A stretch of 64,000 bases of DNA, taken from Paraglomus occultum (lineage: Eukaryota > Glomeromycota > Glomeromycetes > Paraglomerales > Paraglomeraceae). Below are positions 11,925-21,649 of the stretch, in pieces (position 1 is the first letter of the stretch; each line of letters starts with the position of its first letter). The notes beneath the pieces are model-generated. The model was given only the letters and a program-made list of their open reading frames with translations, made no database searches and was not told where the DNA came from. The position numbers and the translations under genes were made by a program. The stretch spans positions 1 to 64,000 of the forward strand of contig CAJVPJ010000023.1 of the NCBI GenBank assembly GCA_910592205.1, written 5' to 3'.

Positions 11925-12063
11925 TCCCACTTTAATGAATACCACGTGATTATATATGAAAGTTTGTTATATAGTTAAAAGTCTGCTTTAATGAATAGTC
12001 CACATTGACAAAGTTTTTTTGACAGAACAGAGCTCTTTGTTAAAGCAGACTTCACTGTGTATA
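11925..12063. mobile_element. pogo/Tigger-like (Tc1/mariner superfamily) transposon end
   Basis: About 140 bases ending GCAGACTTCACTGTGTA. It is alignable along its length with 32219-32338, sharing the start AATAAATC..CTTTAA, an internal CTTTAA(T/C)GAA, CATTGACAAAG / CATTAACAAAG, and the same terminal bases. The terminus, read inward, is TACACAGTGAAGTC, matching a CAGTG-type inverted repeat next to a TA target as in Tc1/mariner elements. The opposite end was not found here, so this is a solo or truncated copy. Superfamily assignment is inference from the termini. Confidence 0.5.
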
Positions 12064-12075
12064 TCTTTATCCTTG

Positions 12076-12660
12076 TAGACAAGACCTTTCAATAAGCCAT
12101 CCCATTACCCATGCTTGGTATTCCAATTGTTTGACAACTTCATCTTTGATATGGGATGAGGCCCGTTTGAAATAGTAATCTTTGTTATCTATATTATATC
12201 ATCCTTAGGCCAGCAATGGAGTAGATGGCCACTAGAATCCTTTGCCTGAGCAATCAATCGCAGGAATGTTGCATCATTGACATCTTCAATAGCCTTCTTG
12301 ACATGAGAATATGCTTTCTTCTCTGCAGTATCCAGATCATTTGGGTTTTGGGATAATATAGCTGTTGGAAATGCCAGAACATCTCTTGGTACTCCGCCTA
12401 TCTTTACTAACTCATCCAACTCCCCTGGTGCCATGTAATAGTGAGATTGTATTTTTTTGTCAAGTAGTTGATTGGCATCAGAATTGAGACTTTTTGGTGA
12501 CATTGATACGATAGTTTTAGCTTCTCTGATTGCTGATTGTGGGAAACTATCCACCAAAAACCATGTTTCAGGGATATCCAAGAAGGGTTCAAAATCTTCA
12601 ATATTTCCAGTATTAGTATATTGCCAGCCACAATAGTGACAGTCTACTATTACGACTAAA
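12076..12660 (-). pseudogene. broken Crinkler/RHS-like NTPase-type gene fragment
   Basis: On the - strand the main open part runs from about 12660 to 12189. It includes PETWFLVDSFPQS, IVSMSPKSLNSDANQL, YYMAPGELDELVKIGGVPRD and VKKAIEDVNDATFLRLIAQA. This layout (a 'VDS' strand, a serine-rich 'S.SPK' strand, an aromatic 'Y.M.P' strand, then GGVPR) resembles the C-terminal part of Crinkler/RHS-type P-loop proteins common in AM fungi. The frame ends at a TAG near 12189 and continues in another frame as KDYYFKRASSHIKDEVVKQL..AWVMGWLIERSC until about 12076. The gene is therefore frameshifted, and its ATPase N-terminus is missing. Whether it was a secreted or nuclear effector-like protein cannot be said from this remnant. 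Confidence 0.45.
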
Positions 12661-13040
12661 CCTTGTATGTATTAATAATCAATAAATCCATTGTCGTAAT
12701 TCAATGTTATTGCTATTTTGTATGTTACGGTCGACTTTCTGAACCCCCATATGTGTTTACCGTCAGCCACAATACGTACAAAGTTTAGTCCTAATTGCGT
12801 ATCGATAATTAATAAACCTATTGTCGTAATTCGATAACGCGCTGGAAAACCGAGAAGCAATTTTATTAGTCCGTCTTATTTCCTATGGTCGAGCAAAATT
12901 GTAATCGCTTACTACTGAATTATACAATAAAAGATAAAAGTTATCGTCTGCGTTAATTTGATGAAAATTTTTTTGGCAATTATCCCATCTTAAAATCCAG
13001 AATGAGCTGTAACACCTATAAGATGAAGGAGTACCATTAT
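12661..13040. repeat. spacer with a 30-base direct repeat about 132 bases apart
   Basis: The phrase AATAAATCCATTGTCGTAATTC (near 12681) recurs as AATAAACCTATTGTCGTAATTC (near 12813), with similar flanks. It is probably a remnant of a duplicated or terminal-repeat element. No ORF is supported. Confidence 0.45.
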
Positions 13041-13050
13041 TACTTTTCAA

Positions 13051-13150
13051 AATGTCATCATCATACTGGTAATTTTACAGCCACATCATAGTCGACCTCG
13101 CATTATAAAATGTTCACTTGTCTGGTTTTGTTGCAGCATGCCCCCAAATG
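13051..13150 (+). mobile_element. solo 3' tail of the DUF7869-like transposon
   Basis: About 95 bases match the 3' end of the element at 18930-20812. Shared landmarks are TCATACTGGT..AATTTTACAG, CCACATC, AATGTTCACTT and TCTGGTTTTGTTGCAG. Small indels separate them. Only the tail is present here; the coding part is absent. Confidence 0.65.
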
Positions 13151-13823
13151 TGATTAAGTCTACGGGGTAAACTTGACTTTATTGTATTTATTTCAAGAAC
13201 GGTTTTTTATTTCATTTGTTCCGGTAAACTTGTCGAAACTGAGCATGTTACGTACAATACATCACAAACATGGCTAATTAGAATTGGCCCTATAGCTGTA
13301 TTTATTCAAAGAATCTAAGGTTGCTGGCATTGTGATTTCGACTGCTGCACGGTCAAATGACCTCGCGTATAAATAAAATTGTAGTACAGAATGTGATATC
13401 ATGATGTCATACTAATACGCATACAACAATCACTTTTAGCACAATGACAAATTTTCACGAGGTGAAAAATACAAAGTCAGGGAGATCTACTAAAATATGT
13501 AGTATTATTTACTCGATTCTTAGGCATATTTGTGTTATATTAACATGATTAATGATGAATCTATGTTATTGTTGTTATGATTTACTATTACTCTTACATG
13601 TTATAACGAATACGCTATCTTAATTGTTGTGGGAATTAAATGATCCTTAACATATAACCTCGATGTTGAAAATAAATACATTATTAATAAAAGACTCGCC
13701 GAACGTTTGTATTAAAAACATCCCCGTTAATGACGCCGTCTTGGTGATTCATTAATATTAATTAAAATGTTCTATTATCTATATATTATAGTGTATGTGT
13801 GTATATTATATATGTATAGTTGA
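13151..13823. other. no gene recognised
   Basis: AT-rich spacer between the transposon tail and the LITAF-domain gene. No supported ORF, RNA gene or repeat. Confidence 0.5.
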
Positions 13824-14222
13824 TTATCCGAGACGGTGTTTCACTCCGAGATTGTTGAAGCAATGCGGACAGACATGTCTTACATCTGTAAAACAGATGA
13901 ACGATCTTGTTACAATCTTGTTATAGATATTGGCTTATAAGGTTCGCTTTCAAAGTAGTAAAATCCAGTTACCTTTTGTCGCTTTAAGATAGAACGGTAC
14001 CCAGAACAATACCACTGTTGTGACTAATAGACCCGATGCCAGTAAATAAGTGCATACTCCATTGCGATATCTGACGTCTGTTGTTACGAATTGTTTACAG
14101 TGTGGACACTGCACCCTAACGGGAAAATCAGGATATTTGAGAAACGGTAAGAGTATCGAGCTTTTGCATGGTGTGGATGTTCCAAAGTGGATCGAGAGGG
14201 GTTCTTGCGTCAACGATGTCAT
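13824..14222 (-). CDS. LITAF (SIMPLE-like) zinc-domain membrane protein, 103 residues
   Basis: Exons 14222-13973 and 13885-13824 total 312 bases. The protein has the LITAF domain layout. A first CPHC knuckle (PVRVQCPHCKQFVTTDVRYR) is followed by a hydrophobic segment of about 22 residues (TYLLASGLLVTTVVLFWVPF). A second knuckle, RHVCPHCFNNLG, is encoded mainly by exon 2. The paired cysteine motifs bind one zinc and the hydrophobic part dips into the membrane; family members act at endosomal, lysosomal or plasma membranes. Without the intron the second zinc motif would be lost, which supports the splice model (donor GTAACT, acceptor TTTTACAG). A decayed paralogue lies at about 31803-32037 on the + strand. 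Confidence 0.85.
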
Positions 14223-14749
14223 TTGTGATGTTTTTAATGCGACAAGAATATTAAATGTGAAAAAAAAAAAGAATCTGCGCGTTTATATATAAAAAAAACC
14301 GATTCTTTATTCATAATAGCATAAATTCCATTGTACTCATGTTCCTTGTATTCTTCTTATTGTATACTTCAAATTCGTGCTTTTGTACTACGCATGATCA
14401 TTGCCGAAGGACAATCATTTGTTGATGGAAAGTCTTGGAATATTTATTAATAACAATATTATTATTATTATACACTTTTTTATATATGCAAATCGGGCGT
14501 CTCACGCTTATTGTTTGCAGGAAAACCGTCGAGTTGTTGAGAAAAGCAAACTCGTCCATTACTATTGTTTTTACTCACGCCGAAAAAGGAATCGGATCTC
14601 TTAATATTTTACTTGTTTTCGACTGGATTTGTTGCAAATTGCGAAAGTTTGGTTTTTGACAATAAAATTAGCATTACTGTTTTTTAATTTTGACAAAAAA
14701 GATTATTATTATTGTTAATTAATGTCAATTTCATGTGAATAACGCTATT
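14223..14749. repeat. duplicated intergenic segment between LITAF and RRP12 (copy A)
   Basis: Most of this stretch has a counterpart in copy B. 14223-14365 matches 31670-31800 in inverted orientation. 14400-14600 matches 32345-32470, including GAAAACCGTCGAGTTGTTGA, and the last part matches 32607-32697. One open stretch (KTVELLRKANSSITIVFTH) is shared by both copies and may be an old exon fragment of an unknown gene. Local tracts of ATT repeats occur near 14455. Confidence 0.65.
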
Positions 14750-17237
14750 TACGCACGCCGCTTTTGCACCCTGCCCTTTGCCGCCATCGAAATCTTACTA
14801 CCCTTTTGTCCCGCTTTTTTTGTATATGCTAGCCAAGGGCACATAAGCATACGGGTCGGGCTTTCCTTTTTTCTTCACATCACCAGCAGCCCTCTTGGCT
14901 CTATACTCCTTGCCAACTACTATCTTTTTCTCTTTCTTTTTCGCATTCCTGACTGCTATTGCGTCTATGGGCTCAACGTCATCAAAATCCATGTCGTTTT
15001 TTCTCGTTTTGAATTTTATTTTATTCCCCTGTCCGCGAGTATACGCATTAACGGATCGGGATATCGTTCCTCGACATCTTGCATGGTCACATCTGACGTG
15101 ACGTTGGCAACAGGATTGTCTCCATCATCAGATTCATACGGCCGTCACCCGTCGTTTTAAATGCTGATGATTCTTGCGAATCGATCGAAGGTTAGTTCCC
15201 ATGATACGCGATACCACACTACGGTCAAGGAAATCCACTGGCATGTCTTCTTCCTCTTTGATCCATATTTGGGGAGATGATTTGTCTTTCTTTGATTTCG
15301 TGGGTTTGCGGGAAGCAAGTTCTTCGATTTCGTCGGCCGAGTCTTCCAAGTCACTCTCGCTTCCATATAAAGCATCTTCGTAAGCGCTTGACGGCGTACT
15401 TTCTGTACTTTTTGGCTATCTCTTCTTCTTCTTCTTCTTTTTCGTCATCCGCATCCATATTTGTATTCTATATGCCTCATTTTGACCTTAGAGTGGCCCT
15501 TGTGTTCGTGAGACCAGGTAAGTATTCCATTGTTTATTTGCTGAAGATGGGAGATAGGAAATCTGTAGACAACGAGACGATAACTACTTTTACAAAACCC
15601 AGAGCAGCTTTAACAATTTCTTTGGTAGAGCATCGAACAAAATGTCTATGGGTGTCGAGAGGCTTGTTGTAACAAACTAGGATCCAAATCATCTAGATTA
15701 CATGCGAGATTAGTTATAGCTCGAGAATTTTCACCCTCTATTGAACAACATTCATTACCTTTGAATTCGAATATTAACCGAGATAGCGAGGCGATTGTTG
15801 CATTCATCATATACGGCGTTGTCGCAGCCAGTCCGGCAACAACCATGGAAAGTACAAACTCATTGATAGATGCGGATATTGTAGATGGAGCTATACATAT
15901 TTCAAAAAACAATATAGAAAACCGGGTTACCGTACAATGTCTTGTAGAGTTAATCATGCAGGTATATATTTACCATCTTCAACGATTTCGTCGGGATCTA
16001 CCACTCCTTGCATAGCAACAACTTCATCTTATTGCCCATGACGACAAACAAATCATAAGCGGCATCACGAATCTTTTTTGCTTCTTTTGTCGATAATATG
16101 ACCTCGCTCAACACACCAGGTATCAAATGCAAATCATCCGACGGTAGTAACTTTACCACCCCACTCAACAGACACACTCGGTCCTAATGCGTGGCAAAAT
16201 GAAGATTGAAAATCAATTTGATGTAAGGACCAAACATGCTTTGCAAATTAAATTCTACCTTTTTTCGCAGGAGCAGCAGCCAATGCAGTCGTCGCGAGCA
16301 GTTTCAGGTTTTGTGTGATAACTATTTTGCCATTATCTGTCCCCGACATCTTGACAAAGGCTTTGTATATCCTTTTTACGTTTGGTCCTCTTCAGAAAGT
16401 AGGTTCGAAATCAAGCCGTAGAATTATTTGATGTCTTGTAAATCCAGGTAAATCTAGCATAACGTGTTTTGTTGGTGGTGCTCGTCTGGTTTTGTTGTTA
16501 TCTGCGCATGCTTCAATAAACAATTGAATAACTTTACGAAACGTAAGAGCAATGTCCTAGAACTAGACATGATATTGAGCTATGGACACAATTTAATAAA
16601 AACCTGAATTTCTTTCAAGCATACTTACCTGCGCACTCGTAATGCTCAAATATGTATTGATAACATCTAGAATGATTCCCGACTTCCAAGACATGATTGA
16701 CTAAAGACATTAACGAATAATTAGGGGCATATCTTGAAAGTAGCTCAATGTTCGCTTTCGCGGCCGTCTTGTCCATTTTGAATCTGTTGTCGTCATCTTC
16801 TTTGAAAGTCAAGAATTTCTTGTTCTTCTCGACTAGTAATTTCAGCGCTTGACATATAGTTTGTCGCAGTCATATTTATGGACAAATATTTACCTGTGGT
16901 AGATCATACGGCAAATTGCAAAAGCCAGGCAAGAGTGACCATATCTGCTGTCATAAACTTTTGCCTCAATCATGCAATTTTTACTTTGAAATTCTATCGA
17001 TTTCTGGGCAAGTTTTTCGCTCATGGGCAGCAATTCTCGTATAAAATAAGCCAAAGAGGTATTTTGAATATGATCTTTTAATAATAATAAAGGTAAAAGC
17101 CACGCGCGACCAATTTCCGTTGATCTTAATAAATACAAATACTCAATTAGTAATTAACGCGTGACAGAAAAGTCAAAACGCCCAAATAACGACTTACCCA
17201 GGATTCTCCAAGTTCAAAGGAAGTACCATCAAAAAAA
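14750..17237 (-). pseudogene. RRP12 copy A, 5'-truncated and frameshifted
   Basis: The sequence is colinear with the RRP12 gene at 32698-37452 but is broken in many ways. There are deletions near 15080-15170 (shorter than 33015-33150), a frameshift near 15660-15680, loss of coding sequence between about 15400 and 15470, and a deletion near 16868 that removes roughly 110 bases present at 35065-35175. Everything upstream of the segment ending at 17237 is missing, so the first nine or so exons are absent. Recognisable pieces include APSTISASINEFVLSMVVAG and the lysine-rich C-terminus [17 protein letters not shown]. It cannot encode a working protein. The break at 17237 joins it to a nuclease-kinase pseudogene. 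Confidence 0.9.
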
Positions 17238-18799
17238 ATGGCCCACTAACCCACTCCTCATTTTTTGTTGTTTTGAAGAACTCCTAAACGAAGAAGAATA
17301 CCTATCATGTATTCCTCTAACCATTGATTATCCTCCGGATGCTAGTACTTCGACACGTTCTACGCGAAATGGGGGTCTCTGGCCATCAAGAATAATGCTC
17401 TGGAATGGATTTCTTGAAGAAGTAACTAGTTTCAGCTTTGATAAAACAGAGCGAAAGTTTAGTAGGCCCCAATTCGTTGAAGGTATAAGAGCTCGTGTCA
17501 AATATAATGTTGAAACTGCTATGGATTTTAATATCTTTTGTACATTGAACTCTCTTTTGTCACCATCATTAGGCTTAAGAGCTCGTGTCGAAAATAGTGT
17601 TGAAACTGCTATGGAAGTTAATATTTTTCATATATTGAACTCACCTTTGTCCCCAACATTTGAGTTTTCGAAACAAAAAGATTCTGACTTTAATCCCGAT
17701 GACCCGAACATTGGCCTTGGAAAACCAGATTTCACTTGCCGAAAGTATGATAGGTCTAATGATCAATACAGGAAAAAGGATCATCAGCATAGAAATCAAA
17801 AGAGATTGTGTTATGACACAATTACGTGACATTGCCTTTGATGAACACTTTACTGATCATGCAAGTGGCGATTTGGTTAATGTAATCAGTCAGCTATACA
17901 ACTATATGGTTGCAGACGAATTACAATACGGCATACTTGCAACCTATGATTACCATTGGTTCTTTTGCCATCCAAGTGCTAATCCATCAATACTATTACT
18001 TTCTGAATCTCTTCTGTTACAGTCAACAAGTCCGCCAGTACTCAAAACTTATGCATACTTGGTCTGCCTGGCAACAACAGAACCTAAATCACCTCATCCA
18101 AATGTAATTTCAGGACGAACTAGACAAGATATCAGAATACAAGGTTCCAGAATAAGAATTCAAAACTCGGGTTTCTATAACCAAAGTTTCAGTCAAAAGT
18201 TTAGGTTCAGATAGTAGTTATCACAACCAACAAGATTCCAGGGACCAGAGCTCTGGAGTTCAAGATTCTATAACAGGAATAGAAGAACAGACTTATGGCT
18301 ACAATGATTTCAAGCTTGAGGGTATTCTAGGATGTGGACAAACTGGGAGGACATTTCAAGCCAGATTCCATGGAGAGCCAATTGCTTTGAAGGTTATTGA
18401 TCTATATAAGGAAGCTGATCTCTTGCATAAGCTTTGAAAAGAAATTGAAATATACAAAAATCTTGTCAAAATTCAAGGAATGTATATTCCCAAATTGGTG
18501 TGTCACAGTTATTATTATTATGGATATGGGATGGGCTATTTTATGGGTACCACTATTGTTGGTACTACTTTGAACAACCATAAGGTAAATTGTAACCAAA
18601 AGTATAGAGCTTTGGAGGCCTTAAAGGCTATTCATAGTTATAATATTCTTCACAATGATATCTGACAAGAAAATATTTTGATTAACGAAAAAGTGAAATT
18701 TATATCATTGATTTTGGGATGTCTGTTGTAACTGATGATTGGAAGCTATTTTATGAAGAGGAATGTGAATTATCCAGCTTATTAGCTCGCTATATGTAA
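17238..18799 (+). pseudogene. broken PD-(D/E)XK nuclease + protein kinase fusion gene
   Basis: Three frames have to be combined to read it. N-terminal part (to about 17760): CFEELLNEEEYLSCIPLTID and a 30-residue unit present twice in tandem. Nuclease part: GLGKPDFTC, then after a frameshift TGKRIISIEIKRDCV; PD..x(n)..ExK is the PD-(D/E)XK signature. Next comes AFDEHFTDHASGDLVNVISQ in the same frame. Kinase part, in a third frame: LEGILGCGQTGRTFQARFHG (glycine-rich loop), PIALKVID (VAIK-type lysine), LHNDI..ENILI (catalytic loop, HRD changed to HND) and IDFGMSVV (DFG). In-frame TGA stops interrupt at 18435-18437 and 18663-18665, and another frameshift precedes DFG. The end is at TAA 18797-18799. 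AM fungi carry many nuclease-kinase proteins of Crinkler-like type; that parallel is from family knowledge. The role is unknown, and this copy is dead. Confidence 0.75.
17485..17664 (+). repeat. tandem duplication, 90-base unit, two copies
   Basis: GCTCGTGTC recurs exactly 90 bases apart (17491 and 17581), as does GTTGAAACTGCTATGGA. The unit equals 30 codons, so the reading frame is kept: RARVKYNVETAMDFNIF versus RARVENSVETAMEVNIF. It lies within the N-terminal part of the nuclease-kinase pseudogene. Confidence 0.85.
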
Positions 18800-18929
18800 T
18801 GAATATTTGCTATGCAAAATTCATAAATTAAAATATTATTTGCACTATTAAAAGTAATAAAGACACATCTGCTTAGAAAACGAATAAATGTATGATTGTC
18901 ATGATTAGTGTGTAGAATTAAACTTATAT

Positions 18930-20812
18930 ATATAGGATTACCTGTATATGGAAAATGATAACTATAATGGTTCTACTGAATATGAAAAAGCCATACGCTT
19001 CTTAGAGTCAGGTTGCAATTGTGGTTGCTCAAAAACGATTTCGAAAGAAGGGTTTGATGAGTTACGTGAGCGTTTCAAGCTCTCTCTAGATCCGAACAAG
19101 ATATATTTTTAATGGCCCAGCTGAAAGCAATGAATGGTGGAGAAATAACTACCAGCTGACGTCTTAAAAAAAAACGCGTACTAATAAAAGGACTTTTTAT
19201 TATTGAGACCGCAATACGCCACTTTGTCAGAAAACGTATCTCGATATGTTAGGAATTGGTCGCACTCATTTGGAAAACGTCAGAAATCATCTAGCAACGA
19301 ATGGTATAATCCTACGTGTTCATGGTAATATCAAGCGAATGCCGCGGTGAAAAACCAAAATAACCATTGATATAACCGTTGCTACTGCTGTGAAGAATTT
19401 TCTCGAAAACTATGCCGAAATTCATGAGCTACCAAGTCCTGGTAAAATGTTAATCGCATTACTCAATCTCTTACACTTTTGCCAGCTGAAACGAGTTACA
19501 AATCAGTCTATCGTGATTTTATTGCAGGTCTCGGAAATGATAGCACATTGAAATTGTTAAAATATGATGCGTTTCGCAAGTTATGGCACCAATTAACACC
19601 TTACATTCAAATTATGTGTCCAAGAACGGATTTATGCGATACTTGTCAACATTTTCGGAACGGCTTACAATACAATGCTCGCAAAGAAGAAGCGAAAGAT
19701 TTATTGAAAAAATTCAAAGAGCATCTAGTTAAAGCTAAGTTAGAGAGAACTATTACAACAAAAATACGAAACTGGCAGAAGAACAGAGGAAATTGGTAGA
19801 TGAGCAGTTTATAATAAGAGGTAAAGCTGATTATTGTAGCGTTGACGCTACTGCTCATTACAGTTACGATTGGGCACAAAACGTTCACGTGCCCCATTCC
19901 GACCAACAAGTAAACAACCATAAAACATTTCATAGTGCCCTTATATTTAATGCCTCTCGTGATAGCAGTAAGATCTATTATCTTAGTCCGCGCAAAGTGC
20001 ATTTATTTGGTATTCAAAATAAAGCAGTACGCGAACAAATTAATTATGTTCTCGATGAAGACGAAATTATTGGCAAAGGTCCTAATGGCATACTGAGCAT
20101 GGTATTCAATGGAATTAAAAGATTGAATAAAGGCGAAAAGTACTTAAAGATTACTTGTGACAACGCCGGTGGGCAGAATAAAAATAATGCCACTATTTGA
20201 TTTTATCTATATTTGATAATTTGCGGTTATTACAAAAGTATTGAATTAAATTTTATGATACCCGGACATACTAAATTTAAGTGTGATGGTAGTTTTGGAT
20301 TGGTTAAGAAACTATATCGCAAAACGACGGTAATAGTAAATTGTGTGAACGATATTGTTGAAGTTGTGAAAAAATCGAGTACAACTGGATTAAACAAGGC
20401 TCAGTGTTATTATTATGGCAATGGAAAAAGCTTTCAGTACTTGGATATTAATTCCATGTTGGGGATTTTCTTTAAAAAATTGGATGGGTTGCAAAAATAT
20501 CAGCATTTTTTTTTTGAAGCAGCTAATCCTGGTATTGTCAAAGCTCAAATGGTTGCTAATGGTGCTTTTACTGAATTCAATTTGTTAAAAACTAGAAAAA
20601 CAAGTGTTTCTAAAATTATCAAAGAAATTAAATCTTTATCCATTTTAATGCTAACTCCTCCCCCTTTAGATTACAAAAGGCAAGAGTACCTTTACCAAAA
20701 CATTCGTCCATCAGTCATACTGGTCAATTTTACAGCCACATCTTAATCAGCCCCTCATTTATGCCACATAATAGAATGTTCACTTTGTCTGGTTTTGTTG
20801 CAGTCTGCCCCA
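18930..20812 (+). mobile_element. DUF7869-like transposon, one decayed coding region
   Basis: One gene can be followed through frameshifts and stops. N-terminal cysteine cluster SGCNCGCSK; then MAQLKAMNGGE, YLDMLGIGRTHLENVRNHLA, KITIDITVATAVKNFLENYA, and RTDLCDTCQHFRNGLQ. The central part has YCSVDATAHYSYDWAQNVHV. The C-terminal core is ITCDNAGGQNKN and MIPGHTKFKCDGSFGLVKKL. This D..GQNKN...GHT+..CD..FG pattern is the DUF7869-type domain found in eukaryotic transposons. Lesions: frameshifts near 19095 and 19745, TGA at 19348-19350 where the copy at 42831 has TGG, and TGA at 20198-20200 (frame continues on both sides). The 3' tail (20717-20812) also occurs alone at 13051. Terminal repeats and target duplication were not identified. 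Confidence 0.7.
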
Positions 20813-21649
20813 AATAACTCACATCGTACGCTATTGTCAATTATTTTGAAGATGCAGACTTGTTCGCATTCTCAAATTTCCTAATCATTGCTTAAAGATT
20901 TATCAATCAGTGATTTTAACTGTTGTAATACCTGCAAGAGTACATGATTCTACGAGACTCAGTATTGGAGAAACAATATATTGTCAAAACAGACTAACCA
21001 TACTAAGTGCCACAATGATTATCCAGCGCCACACTTAGATAATAACAAAATCAACTTTATTAATTCGCATGTCATGCTATTGAGAAACAAATATATTCCA
21101 CAAACATACAGTATGTATGGCTCTACTAATACTAAGTCATTGACTGATGACGTTTCAGAAGACTTACGTTAATAAATGATAGAAATATTGCAGGATATGT
21201 ACTAGGGAATTGGGGAGAACGGTGGTATAGAGCAGTTTATTGAAAACCCAATTTTACATGCGAATTAATAAAGTAAAAGATTTTATCCAGCGTCTGCACC
21301 TGCCGTGTGACATAAACCTTTAGCCTACCTTTTTTGGGGGGGAAACTACAACTACACAAAGATCATACTTTTTTCATAAAATCGATTGTGCCAATCACAT
21401 TCAGGAAAGTATCAAAACAAATCTGCTCGTGTCGATCAAATACACGTAAACGTGTGCGATGAAAAAATTTTAACTAGTAGACCGGATTTTCTTTTAGCCG
21501 ATTAGAAAACTGTTTCGCGTAACAAGCAACGTTACGTTAGTACAGTAGTATCGGTAGTTATCAGTAGTGTGATTGCCAATTAGCTATTGTGTTAACCAAA
21601 CTTTATATGTTATATTAATACTATCTCCCCCACCCCATCTCATTAAACG
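20813..21649. other. spacer and promoter region of methyltransferase copy 1
   Basis: No gene recognised. The last 200 bases resemble the upstream region of methyltransferase copy 2 (around 28370-28560), for example GTGCGATGAAAA and GGATTTTCTTT(T/C)AGCCGATTAGAA. The promoter was therefore duplicated with the gene. Confidence 0.55.

Noticed and set aside
14735-15672. Several + strand ORFs with membrane-like composition
   Set aside because: They are antisense shadows of the lysine- and glutamate-rich RRP12 C-terminus.
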